Assembly: GCA_945862315.1 (NCBI GenBank)
Contig: CAMAXW010000026.1
Span: 1 to 46,927, forward strand
Direction: 5' to 3'
Length of the DNA stretch: 46,927 bases
Source: Klebsiella pneumoniae
GTDB taxonomy: Bacteria > Pseudomonadota > Gammaproteobacteria > Ga0077536
Below are positions 25,547-35,048 of the stretch, in pieces. Each line of letters starts with the position of its first letter. Within the stretch, counting starts at the first letter, position 1. A model generated the notes under the pieces. That model did no database searches and was not told where the DNA came from. It saw nothing but the letters and a program-made list of their open reading frames with translations. The translations under genes and the position numbers were made by a program.

Positions 25547-25560
25547 AGGCGTTTACGCGC

Positions 25561-25746
25561 ATGTGGCAGGACCTAATGGCCGCCGGTGCGCTAGTCTTGG
25601 TGTTGGAAGGCGTGTTGCCTTTTCTTAACCCTGAACGGTATCGCACGCTAATGATGCAACTGCTGAAACTGGATAACCGCCAACTGCGGTTATTCGGGCT
25701 AGGCAGCATGCTGGCCGGTGTGCTCGCCCTCTATCTTGTGAGATGA
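25561..25746 (+). CDS. yjeT: DUF2065 small membrane protein (YjeT family)
   Basis: The 61-residue protein has two hydrophobic helices joined by a short charged loop: LMAAGALVLVLEGVLPFLNP at the N-terminus and LFGLGSMLAGVLALYL at the C-terminus. The ExxLPFLNPxR loop is the DUF2065 signature. The family is placed between hflC and purA (or hisZ) across proteobacteria. Its function is unknown; position suggests a link to the HflKC membrane complex, which is only inference. hisZ begins three bases after its stop. Confidence 0.88.
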   Translation: MWQDLMAAGALVLVLEGVLPFLNPERYRTLMMQLLKLDNRQLRLFGLGSMLAGVLALYLVR

Positions 25747-25749
25747 CCC

Positions 25750-26931
25750 ATGTCGCGCGCGAGTCGCTGGTTGTTGCCGGATGGTGTCGACGAAATCATT
25801 CCGCCGCAGGCGGCAGTGATCGAGACCCTGCGTCGGCGGATGCTCGATACGATGGCCAGTTGGGGCTACGCCTTGTGCATGCCTGCGAACGTCGAATTTC
25901 TGGACTCTCTGGTGTCGATCGGGGGCGATCTGGAACTGCAAACTTTCAAGCTGACCGACCAAGTGAGCGGCCGGATGCTGGGAATCCCGGCGGACATGAC
26001 GCCGCAGATTGCCCGTATCGATGCGCACCGGATCGGCGCGGCGGCACCCACCCGGCTGTGCTATATCGGATCGGTGCTCCATACCCGACCCGGTCAATTC
26101 GCGGGCTCCCGCAATCCTTTGCAATTGGGTGCCGAACTCTACGGTCACACGGGCATCGAGAGCGACGCCGAAGTCATTAGCCTGATGGTCGCCACCCTAG
26201 CGGTGGCGGGCGTGGGTGAGATTACCCTCGACCTCGGCCATATGGCGCTATTTCATGGGTTGGCGACAGCGGCCCAACTGGACGCCGACGCCGAGGCGCA
26301 GGTGCTCGACGCCTTATTGCGCAAAGCGGGCGATGAATTAGCCGAAATTCTGGCGCGCGAGCAGGTGCCGGACACCGTGGCCGCTTGGTTGTTGGCGCTG
26401 CTGTCGCTCAACGGCGATCGTGAGGTTTTAGCCCGCGCGGCGCGCGTCTTGGCCCAGGCGCCAGAGGCAGTGCAGATGGCGCTAGACGCGTTGGTGGCGC
26501 TGGTCGATTTGCTCGAACGTCGCTGCCCCACGCTGAATGTCCACCTAGACCTGGCCGACTTGCGTGGTTATCAATATCACACCGGTGTGATGTTCGCCGC
26601 CTACACCGTCCGCGTGGGCTGGGCCATTGCTTGGGGTGGTCGGTACGACAATATCGGTGCGCGCTTTGGACGGGAGCGCGCGGCAACCGGCTTTAGCACC
26701 GATGTAAAACTGCTGGCTGCGCTGGCCGCACCCACACTGCCGGCCGAGGCTAGCGTGTTTGCCCCAGCGGGTTCAGACGCCGGGCTGCTGGCGGCAATGG
26801 ATGCCGCGCGGGCGGCGGGGCGAACGGTTATTCAAGCGTTACCGGGGCAAAGCGGCGGGGCCGAAGAACTGGGCTGTCAATCGCAGTTATGCCAAGTGGC
26901 TGGAAACTGGCAGATAGCGCCGCTCGCCTGA
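25750..26931 (+). CDS. hisZ: ATP phosphoribosyltransferase regulatory subunit HisZ
   Basis: HisZ is a catalytically dead histidyl-tRNA synthetase homologue that binds the short form of HisG and gives it histidine feedback in the first step of histidine synthesis. The 393-residue protein starts WLLPDGVDEIIPPQA and contains the class II aaRS-like motif KLTDQVSGRMLGIPADMTPQ (about 71-90) and the C-terminal RGYQYHTGVMFAAY and GGRYDN segments. It lacks an anticodon-binding domain. The presence of HisZ implies a short HisG elsewhere in the genome. hisZ next to purA is common in pseudomonads and betaproteobacteria but absent in E. coli. Confidence 0.93.
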   Translation: MSRASRWLLPDGVDEIIPPQAAVIETLRRRMLDTMASWGYALCMPANVEFLDSLVSIGGDLELQTFKLTDQVSGRMLGIPADMTPQIARIDAHRIGAAAPTRLCYIGSVLHTRPGQFAGSRNPLQLGAELYGHTGIESDAEVISLMVATLAVAGVGEITLDLGHMALFHGLATAAQLDADAEAQVLDALLRKAGDELAEILAREQVPDTVAAWLLALLSLNGDREVLARAARVLAQAPEAVQMALDALVALVDLLERRCPTLNVHLDLADLRGYQYHTGVMFAAYTVRVGWAIAWGGRYDNIGARFGRERAATGFSTDVKLLAALAAPTLPAEASVFAPAGSDAGLLAAMDAARAAGRTVIQALPGQSGGAEELGCQSQLCQVAGNWQIAPLA

Positions 26932-26962
26932 GGCGCGGCGCAAGCTCTCATTAGATGGATAA

Positions 26963-28267
<1,305 letters not shown>

Positions 28268-28277
28268 GCATCCGCCC

Positions 28278-28886
28278 ATGGTATCCAAAGATTCCACTAT
28301 CCTCGCCGGCGCGCCGGATCCCGTCCCGCGGCTGGCGCAATGGCTGGCTGACGCTGAACGGGAGGAGCCCAATAATCCCACCGCAATGTCAGTGGCCAGC
28401 GTGGGCGCGGATGGTCGGCCCTCGCTGCGGGTGCTGTTGTTGCGGGGCTTTGACGAACGCGGTCTGGTTTTTTATACCAATTTAAGCAGTCGCAAAGGGC
28501 GTGAGTTCCACCAAAATCCTTGGGTTGCGCTGTGCTTTCACTGGAAATCACTGGCCCGCCAACTGCGCGTAGAGGGTCAGGTTGTGCCGGTTAGCGCGGC
28601 CGAAGCCGATGCTTATTTCGCGGGTCGTCCGCGGGATTCGCAAATTGGGGCATGGGCATCGCGTCAGTCAGAAACCCTCAATTCACGCGCCGACCTCACC
28701 CTGCGCGTGGAAAAATATGCCGCCCGTTACGCGCTGGGCGAGGTGCCGCGGCCGCCGTTTTGGTCGGGACTGCGCGTGGTGCCACAGCGCATCGAGTTTT
28801 GGGTGGACCAAGCTTCGCGTCTGCACGAGCGGGATTGTTACGAGCGCACTCAGAGTGGCTGGCAGACCAGCCTGCTGTCGCCTTAA
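28278..28886 (+). CDS. pdxH: Pyridoxamine 5'-phosphate oxidase
   Basis: This FMN enzyme makes pyridoxal 5'-phosphate from pyridoxine or pyridoxamine phosphate. The 202-residue product has PTAMSVASVGADGRPSLRVL (about 35-54), the FMN-site GFDERGLVFYTNLSSRKGRE and the C-terminal RIEFWVDQASRLHER ending LLSP, matching the family C-terminus RLAP. ATG 28278 is preferred; an upstream in-frame TTG at 28260 overlaps purA and would add six residues. It closes the long plus-strand run; the next gene is on the other strand. Confidence 0.94.
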   Translation: MVSKDSTILAGAPDPVPRLAQWLADAEREEPNNPTAMSVASVGADGRPSLRVLLLRGFDERGLVFYTNLSSRKGREFHQNPWVALCFHWKSLARQLRVEGQVVPVSAAEADAYFAGRPRDSQIGAWASRQSETLNSRADLTLRVEKYAARYALGEVPRPPFWSGLRVVPQRIEFWVDQASRLHERDCYERTQSGWQTSLLSP

Positions 28887-29071
28887 ACGCGGCTCGCCCG
28901 CGCAAGCGGGGAAACTCCCCGGCTGGCGGTGCAAACCTTGCACGCTGGCGTGGTAGGCGTATCTAGAGCCAGCCAAGACGCCCCCCGGTAAAGCGGGGCG
29001 CCGTGGTCGTCATGACATTTTGTGGTGCGCAGCGGGTAGGGGAACCGAGTACCCCCTACCGCTGGCCGGGA
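28887..29071. other. Convergent intergenic region with several hairpins
   Basis: Between pdxH and a minus-strand dehydrogenase are four inverted repeats in series: GGGG/CCCC (28908-28920), GTGCAA/TTGCAC (28929-28943), CGCCCC/GGGGCG (28979-29000), and an 11-bp stem with one bulge (29031-29042 with 29053-29063). None has a clear T-run. The last lies nine bases from the dehydrogenase stop. Together they probably stop or protect the 3' ends of converging transcripts. Confidence 0.45.
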
Positions 29072-30364
29072 CTAGACGATAAAGCGCGGTTTGCCATTAA
29101 AGCCCGGACCCGCATCACGCGGGGGCACGTGGGCATTGCCGCCACGCACGCTGGGCTCGTCACTGTAGGAGGACATTTCCAAGCGCGCGATTTGGTTGCG
29201 ATGCACTTCGTCCGGGCCGTCAGCGATGCGGATGAGACGCGCATTAGCGTACTGGTAGGCCAGCCCGTATTCCGCGGAGACACCGGCCGCGCCGAAGGCC
29301 TGAATGGCCCAGTCGATCACCTGACACGCCATGTTGGGCACCGAAACCTTGATGCTCGCAATGTCTTTGAGCGCCAATTTGTTCCCCACGGTGTCCATTT
29401 TCCACGCCGCGTGGAGCGTTAACAGGCGCGATTGGTCGATGAGGATGCGGGACTCAGCTACCCGTTCTAGCCACACGCCTTGCTCGGCCACCGTCCGACC
29501 AAAGGCTTTGCGCAGACGAATGCGCCGAATCATGCGCTCTAACGCGCGTTCGGCCGAGCCGATGAGGCGCATGCAGTGATGGATGCGGCCCGGCCCGAGG
29601 CGACCTTGGGCAATTTCAAACCCGCGCCCTTCACCCAACAACAAATGGTCGATAGGCACGCGGACGTTTTCAAAAATAACTTCTGGATGGCCGTGGGGTG
29701 CATCGTCAAAACCAAACACCGGGTGCATGCGCTTGACCGTCACTCCCGGCCACGGCAGTGGGACCAAGATCTGTGATTGTTGACGGTGGCGACTGGGATT
29801 GGTGGGGTCAGATTTTCCCATCAGAATCATGATGTGGCAGCGTGGATCGAGCGCGCCGCTGGTGTACCACTTGCGACCGTTGATGACGTATTCGTCACCA
29901 TCGCGCACGATGCTGGTTTCGATGTTAGTGGCATCCGAGGACGCTACTTCAGGCTCGGTCATGGCAAACGCCGAGCGAATTTCGCCGTTCAGCAGCGGCT
30001 TGAGCCAACGTTCTTTGTGTTCCTCATTACCGTAACGCTCCAACACTTCCATGTTGCCGGTATCCGGCGCGGAGCAATTAAAAATTTCTGGGGCAAAAAA
30101 TGACCGGCCCATTTCTTCGCACAGCGGTGCGTATTCCAGGTTGGTCAGCCCGGCACCCCGGTGGCTTTCCGGCAGGAAGAAGTTCCATAAACCCTCGCTA
30201 CGCGCCTTCTCTTTGAGGGTTTCCACAAGCGGTACCGGCTGCCAGCGGTCGCCCTCGTTAATCTGCTGAAGAATGGCTTCTTCATTCGGGTAGACGTTGG
30301 CTTCCATGAAGGCGGCAATTTGCGCCTGCAAGTGCTTGGTTTTGTCGTTGTATTCGAAATCCAT
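29072..30364 (-). CDS. Acyl-CoA dehydrogenase, ACAD10/11-like
   Basis: This FAD enzyme puts an alpha-beta double bond in an acyl-CoA, the first step of beta-oxidation. The 430-residue protein has the N-terminal helical domain, the FAD/substrate strand [17 protein letters not shown] (about 132-148), a C-terminal [16 protein letters not shown] and [14 protein letters not shown] (about 383-396), which is the late motif seen in ACAD10/11-type enzymes. It starts at ATG 30364, is divergent from a LysR gene, and so is probably its target. The C-terminal tail (about 30 residues, Gly/Pro-rich) is longer than usual. Chain-length preference is unknown. Confidence 0.88.
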   Translation of the reverse strand: MDFEYNDKTKHLQAQIAAFMEANVYPNEEAILQQINEGDRWQPVPLVETLKEKARSEGLWNFFLPESHRGAGLTNLEYAPLCEEMGRSFFAPEIFNCSAPDTGNMEVLERYGNEEHKERWLKPLLNGEIRSAFAMTEPEVASSDATNIETSIVRDGDEYVINGRKWYTSGALDPRCHIMILMGKSDPTNPSRHRQQSQILVPLPWPGVTVKRMHPVFGFDDAPHGHPEVIFENVRVPIDHLLLGEGRGFEIAQGRLGPGRIHHCMRLIGSAERALERMIRRIRLRKAFGRTVAEQGVWLERVAESRILIDQSRLLTLHAAWKMDTVGNKLALKDIASIKVSVPNMACQVIDWAIQAFGAAGVSAEYGLAYQYANARLIRIADGPDEVHRNQIARLEMSSYSDEPSVRGGNAHVPPRDAGPGFNGKPRFIV

Positions 30365-30487
30365 GGTTTGCTCCTCGGCAGAACCCGCGTGGGCTCTCTG
30401 GTGGTTCGGATGCTGCGCGTCACGCGTGCCTGGGCACTAACCCTGAACGCATCGCCGCATGGTAGGAATCCGCGCACAATAAGTCGA

Positions 30488-30502
30488 ATCAATTTTCGTG
30501 AT
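30488..30502. promoter_or_regulatory. Candidate LysR-type regulator box
   Basis: ATCAATTTTCGTGAT matches the classic LTTR pattern ATC-N9-GAT (T-N11-A) with matching arms. It lies in the 150-bp gap between the divergent dehydrogenase and LysR genes, 12 bases before the LysR start, as expected for autoregulation and divergent control. Confidence 0.5.
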
Positions 30503-30514
30503 GCCAATACATTG

Positions 30515-31447
30515 ATGACTGTGATGAAGCGCGCGCACCGAGTCGATCTCAATCTCTATCGAGTTTTCGACGCCATTTATACGCAGGGCAGTTTGACGCG
30601 AGCGGGCGAGGTGCTGCACCTCACCCAGCCGGCGGTCAGCAATGCGCTGGCGCGTTTGCGCAGCGCGTATGAGGATCCGCTGTTCGTGCGGACTGCGGGT
30701 GGCATGGTGCCAACGCCGGCGGCCGAAAGCATCATCGCAGGGATACGCAGTGCCCTCCAGCTACTGGATGATTCGCTGAACGCGCGGCTGGCTTTTGATC
30801 CGCGTAAAGCGAAACGGCGTTTTCGGCTGAGCGCCGGTGACCAGCCGGCGGCGATGCTCGCACCCCGTCTGCTGCGCCTGATAGCGGCCTACGATTTTGG
30901 TGTTGAACTGGAAATTCTGCCCCTGCGGCGAGAGTCGGTGGTCCATGAATTAGCCTCCGGACAGCTGGATTTCGCCTTCGATGCCGTGCCGCTATCCGAT
31001 CCGCAGCTGCTGTCGATGAAAGTGCTGGAAGACGAAATGGTTTGCGCGGTGCGGCCGGGCCATCCGGGCGTGGGGCGGCGACTCACTTTGGAAAAATATT
31101 TGAGCCTGTCGCATGTGCATGCTTCTAGTCGTCGACAGGGCCCAGGCCTGATCGACCTGGCATTGCGGCGCTTAGGTCGGCAGCGCCGCATCGTGCTGCG
31201 ACTGCCTTATCACCTCGCTCTACCCTATATCGTGGCGGCCTCCGATTTGGCCGCCAGCATTCCGCGTTCGCTCGCTTTGGCCCACGCGCTGCGCGCCGTG
31301 CCGTTGCCGTTTGCGACGCCGGCCGCGGAAATTCACGCCTTTTGGCACAAGAGTACGAGTCGTGATGGGGGCAGCCTGTGGTTTCGGGAACAACTGCTGA
31401 GCCTCATTGCCGCAGCCCCCTCCGAGGGGGCGCCCACTAGCGCCTAA
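30515..31447 (+). CDS. LysR family transcriptional regulator
   Basis: The 310-residue product has an N-terminal winged helix-turn-helix (about 12-70) with the LysR signature LNLYRVFDAIYTQGSLTRAG and HLTQPAVSNALARLR. It is followed by an effector-binding domain with two periplasmic-binding-like lobes (about 95-300). The DPLFVRTAGGMVPTPAA segment is typical of the NodD/PcpR-like branch. ATG 30515 is used; ATG 30524, three codons on, is equally possible. It lies between the divergent acyl-CoA dehydrogenase and the downstream short-chain dehydrogenases and probably controls one or both from 30365-30514. The inducer is presumably an acid or acyl-CoA; this is inferred from context. Confidence 0.88.
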   Translation: MTVMKRAHRVDLNLYRVFDAIYTQGSLTRAGEVLHLTQPAVSNALARLRSAYEDPLFVRTAGGMVPTPAAESIIAGIRSALQLLDDSLNARLAFDPRKAKRRFRLSAGDQPAAMLAPRLLRLIAAYDFGVELEILPLRRESVVHELASGQLDFAFDAVPLSDPQLLSMKVLEDEMVCAVRPGHPGVGRRLTLEKYLSLSHVHASSRRQGPGLIDLALRRLGRQRRIVLRLPYHLALPYIVAASDLAASIPRSLALAHALRAVPLPFATPAAEIHAFWHKSTSRDGGSLWFREQLLSLIAAAPSEGAPTSA

Positions 31448-31610
31448 TCCCCGCCCCCCTAGGGTGTCACCGATAGCCGGTTGCGACCGGTTGGCGCGGG
31501 CGGCGGATCGACGCCGCAGCGTGGCCCAGCGTACACTTGCCCTCGCTCCAACTGCGCGCAGTGGGCAGACAATTTCCGCTTATTTTCGACTTCTCTGGAA
31601 ACGTAATTTT

Positions 31611-32375
31611 ATGGCGCGTGATCATTTTAATCTCGATGGCCGAGTGGCGTTGGTGGCGGGTGCTAGCCGCGGCATTGGCGAGGCGATTGCTAAACGACTG
31701 GCCGAATATGGCGCCACGGTACTCGTGACCAGTCGTAAACTAGAGGGCTGTGAGGTGGTCGCACAGGCCATCCGTGAGGCCGGTGGGCGTGCCGAGGCGC
31801 TGGCTTGCCACATTGGCGATTTGGCGCAGATCGAACGCACCTTCGAGCACATCGACAAGACCTACGGGCGGCTGGATATTTTGGTCAATAACGCCGCGGC
31901 CAACCCCTACTACGGGCATATTCTGGACACCCCAGTGGCGGCGTTTGAGAAAACGATCGAAATCAACCTGCGCGGCTATTTTTATATGTCGCTCGAAGCC
32001 GGCAAACGCATGCGGGCGCAGGGCAATGGCTCGATTGTCAACGTGGCGTCGGCCAATGGCATCACGCCGGGCGACAAGCAAGCGGTGTACTCCATGACCA
32101 AGGCCGCGATTCTCAATATGACGCAGGCCTTTGCCAACGAATGTGGGCAATGGAATATCCGCGTCAATGCGCTCGTGCCGGGCGTCACCAAGACGCGCTT
32201 CGCGCAGGCACTGCACGATGACGAAAGTTTTCTCGGTCCGGCGCGCGCGCGCACGCCACTTAATCGTTCTGCAGAGCCCGAAGAAATGGCTGGTGCAGTG
32301 CTGTATTTATGTTCGGATGCTGCCTCCTACACCACCGGGACGTTTGTCACGGTAGACGGCGGCTACTTAGCATGA
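31611..32375 (+). CDS. Short-chain dehydrogenase/reductase
   Basis: The 254-residue classical SDR oxidises or reduces a hydroxyl/keto group with NAD(P). It has the Rossmann GASRGIG (about 17-23), NNAAANP (about 94-100) for the NNAG motif, and the catalytic Ser (VASANG) with YSMTK (about 161-165). R in TSRKLEG after strand 2 suggests NADP preference, but this is weak. ATG 31611 is the natural start; the frame is open from 31407 inside lysR. The end overlaps the next SDR (ATGA). Neighbouring acyl-CoA genes suggest a hydroxyacyl-CoA or similar substrate. Confidence 0.88.
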   Translation: MARDHFNLDGRVALVAGASRGIGEAIAKRLAEYGATVLVTSRKLEGCEVVAQAIREAGGRAEALACHIGDLAQIERTFEHIDKTYGRLDILVNNAAANPYYGHILDTPVAAFEKTIEINLRGYFYMSLEAGKRMRAQGNGSIVNVASANGITPGDKQAVYSMTKAAILNMTQAFANECGQWNIRVNALVPGVTKTRFAQALHDDESFLGPARARTPLNRSAEPEEMAGAVLYLCSDAASYTTGTFVTVDGGYLA

Positions 32376-33145
32376 AGGCCGCACTGACGTTCTCCCTCGC
32401 CGGTAAAGTGGTCCTTATTACCGGCGCTGGCGGCGGTATTGGCTTGGCGGCGGCGCAGGCCTTGGCGAGCAGCGGCGCGCGGCTGATGTTGTCGGATGTG
32501 GACGCGGCGCGCGGTGAGGCGGTTTTGGCTGACTTCCACGCGTTGGGATTAGACGCCCGTTTTGCGGTCTGCGATGTGACCCAAGCCGACAGCGTGCGCA
32601 ACCTGATTGAGGTCACGGTGGCCCAGTTTGGCCGCATCGACTGTGCGGTCAACAACGCCGGTATCGAGCACGCGCACGCTAGGCTTGCCGACCACGACGA
32701 CGACGACTTTGACCGCGCGATCGCAGTCAACCTCAAAGGCGTGTATCTGTGCTTAAAACACGAGCTGCGCCAGATGCTCACCCAAGGCGGGGGCGTTATC
32801 GTCAACGTGGCGTCGGTCGCAGGGCTCGGCGGCGCGCCGCTGCTGGGTGGCTACTGCGCGAGCAAGCACGGCGTGATGGGTCTCACCCGCACGGCCGCGG
32901 TGGAATATGCCAAGCGGGGTATTCGGGTCAACGCGGTGTGCCCCAGTTTTGTGAACACCGAGATGGTGCAGCGGATGGTGGCGCGCAATCCTAGCCTCGA
33001 GACTATCCTCACGCAGGCCAGTCCCATGCAGCGCATGGGCGAGCCGGCGGAAATTGGCCGCGCCATTGCCTGGTTATGCGCGGATGACTCTTCCTTCGTG
33101 AATGGTCAGGGGCTGGCGTTAGATGGTGGCCTGACGGCCTGGTAG
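32372..33145 (+). CDS. Short-chain dehydrogenase/reductase, NAD-type
   Basis: This second classical SDR has 257 residues, with TGAGGGIG (about 18-25), an Asp after strand 2 (LSDVD) typical of NAD preference, NNAGIEHA (about 94-101), a catalytic Ser in VASVAG, and YCASK (about 162-166). It overlaps the preceding SDR by four bases, so the two are translationally coupled. It resembles 3-hydroxyacyl or alcohol dehydrogenases of fatty-acid and ring-side-chain pathways. Paired SDRs next to an acyl-CoA dehydrogenase may carry out successive oxidations. Substrate unknown. Confidence 0.88.
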   Translation: MKAALTFSLAGKVVLITGAGGGIGLAAAQALASSGARLMLSDVDAARGEAVLADFHALGLDARFAVCDVTQADSVRNLIEVTVAQFGRIDCAVNNAGIEHAHARLADHDDDDFDRAIAVNLKGVYLCLKHELRQMLTQGGGVIVNVASVAGLGGAPLLGGYCASKHGVMGLTRTAAVEYAKRGIRVNAVCPSFVNTEMVQRMVARNPSLETILTQASPMQRMGEPAEIGRAIAWLCADDSSFVNGQGLALDGGLTAW

Positions 33146-33189
33146 AAATTGCTGGCCGTGCGGCCCGCTAGAAATGGGAGAAGTCTGCA

Positions 33190-34989
33190 ATGAGCTTGCT
33201 CATCAACCGTCGCGATTTAGAATTCGTGCTCTACGAGCTCCTAGACATCGAAACGCTCACCCAGACCCCGCGCTATACGGGGCAGGACCGGGCGCTTTAC
33301 GACGCTACACTGGACGCCACCGAAAAACTGGCGCAGGAACAATTTGCCACCCACGCCAGCGCCGCTGACGAACACGAGCCGGTGTTGGAAGACGGCCATG
33401 TACGCCTGATCCCCGCGGTAAAAATAGCCCTCGACGCTTATGTCGAGGCGGGTTTTATGGGCATGGCCATGGATGTCGAAGTGGGCGGCACGCAATTGCC
33501 TTGGAGTGTCGCACAGGCCTGTGCCGGCTATTTCTGCGCCGCTAATGTCAGCACCATTGCCTATCCTTTTATCACCATCGCGGCGGCTAATTTGCTGAGC
33601 AAATTTGGCTCGCCCGAGCACCAGGCGCGCTATTTAGAGCCGCTGGTTGCGGGGCGATTTTTTGGCACGATGGTGCTCTCGGAGCCCCAGGCCGGGTCCT
33701 CCTTGGCGGACATCCGCACACGGGCGCTGCCCACCGAGGAGGGTCATTACCTGCTCAGTGGCAACAAAATGTGGACCTCCGCGGCCGAACACGACCTGGC
33801 ACACAACATCATCCACTTGGTGCTCGCTAAAATTCCCGGCGGGCCGCCGGGCGTCAAAGGTATTTCGCTGTTTATCGTGCCGAAATTTTTCGTCAACGAC
33901 GATGGCAGTTTGGGTGCGCGCAACGATGCCCGGGTGGTCGGGCTTAATCACAAGATGGGCTATCGCGGCACGGTGAATGCGGTGTTCAACTTGGGGGAGA
34001 ACGGCTGCTGCAAGGGGTGGCTGCTGGGTGAGCCACATCAGGGGCTGGCCTATATGTTCAGCATGATGAACGAGGCGCGCATCGGGGTGGGTTTAGGGGC
34101 GGCTGCACTGGGTTACACCGGCTATTTGCACTCGCTCAAGTACGCGCGCGAACGCGCTCAAGGGCGACATGCTGGCAGCAAAGACCCCGCCAGCCCGCAA
34201 GTGCCCATTGTCGAACATGCCGATATTCGGCGTTTGCTGTTGGCGCAGAAGGCGGCGGTGGAGGGCGGTCTGGCGCTCGCGCTGTATTGCTCTCATCTGA
34301 TCGATTTGGAGCGCACGAGCGAGGCCGCACCAGCGCGCGACCATCTCAATTTATTGCTCGATCTACTCACGCCCATCGCTAAGTCGTGGCCGAGCGAGTT
34401 TTGCCTAGAAGCCAATAAGCACGCCATCCAGATCCTCGGCGGCTACGGCTATACCCGCGACTATCCACTGGAGCGTTTCTACCGCGATAACCGGCTCAAT
34501 CCGATCCACGAGGGTGCCCACGGCATCCACGGGCTGGACCTCCTGGGGCGTAAGGTAGCGTTGCGCGGGGGCGCGGCCTTAACGGCCTTGATGAGCGAAA
34601 TTGCCGCTACCTTGGCCAGCGCCGATGCCTACCCAGCACTCGCTGAATGGGTCACCGCGCTCGCGCAGGCGCGCACGGCATTAGTCGATGCCACCGCGAC
34701 TTTAGGCGGCTTGCGCGATGGTGGTGAGGCCCCGCGCGCGCTCGCGAATGCCGGCATTTATCTCGATACCTTTGGGCATGTCGTGATCGCGTGGATGTGG
34801 TTGCGGATGGCCGTGATCGCCACGGTTCGCGCCCCGGCCAGCGTGGGCACGGAGCAGGCTTTTTACACCGGCAAACTCCAGGCCTGTCAGTACTTTTATC
34901 GTTACGAGTTAGCGCCGGTGGCCGCGCGGCTGGGTTTCCTCGCGCGCGCCGACGACACTTGTTTGACGATGCGCGAGGACTGGTTTTAG
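33190..34989 (+). CDS. Long acyl-CoA dehydrogenase with C-terminal extension
   Basis: The 599-residue FAD enzyme is of the large ACAD class (FadE5/AidB-like length) with an extra C-terminal helical domain. Seen are an N-terminal helix region (YTGQDRALYDATLDATEKLA), the FAD strand VLSEPQAGSSLADI (about 162-175), QILGGYGYTRDYPLERFYRD (about 415-434), and the catalytic-region IHEGAHGIHGLDLLGRK with Glu at 441. The start ATG 33190 has GGGAG at 33176-33180. It follows the SDR pair by 44 bases and belongs to the same operon. This class is found in anaplerotic and long-chain or ring-side-chain catabolism; the substrate cannot be assigned. Confidence 0.9.
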   Translation: MSLLINRRDLEFVLYELLDIETLTQTPRYTGQDRALYDATLDATEKLAQEQFATHASAADEHEPVLEDGHVRLIPAVKIALDAYVEAGFMGMAMDVEVGGTQLPWSVAQACAGYFCAANVSTIAYPFITIAAANLLSKFGSPEHQARYLEPLVAGRFFGTMVLSEPQAGSSLADIRTRALPTEEGHYLLSGNKMWTSAAEHDLAHNIIHLVLAKIPGGPPGVKGISLFIVPKFFVNDDGSLGARNDARVVGLNHKMGYRGTVNAVFNLGENGCCKGWLLGEPHQGLAYMFSMMNEARIGVGLGAAALGYTGYLHSLKYARERAQGRHAGSKDPASPQVPIVEHADIRRLLLAQKAAVEGGLALALYCSHLIDLERTSEAAPARDHLNLLLDLLTPIAKSWPSEFCLEANKHAIQILGGYGYTRDYPLERFYRDNRLNPIHEGAHGIHGLDLLGRKVALRGGAALTALMSEIAATLASADAYPALAEWVTALAQARTALVDATATLGGLRDGGEAPRALANAGIYLDTFGHVVIAWMWLRMAVIATVRAPASVGTEQAFYTGKLQACQYFYRYELAPVAARLGFLARADDTCLTMREDWF

Positions 34990-35048
34990 GCGCTGCGTGA
35001 GCAACGGCTGGTTGTTCTCAGAAAAAAATATTTCAGGAATCTCACCCC

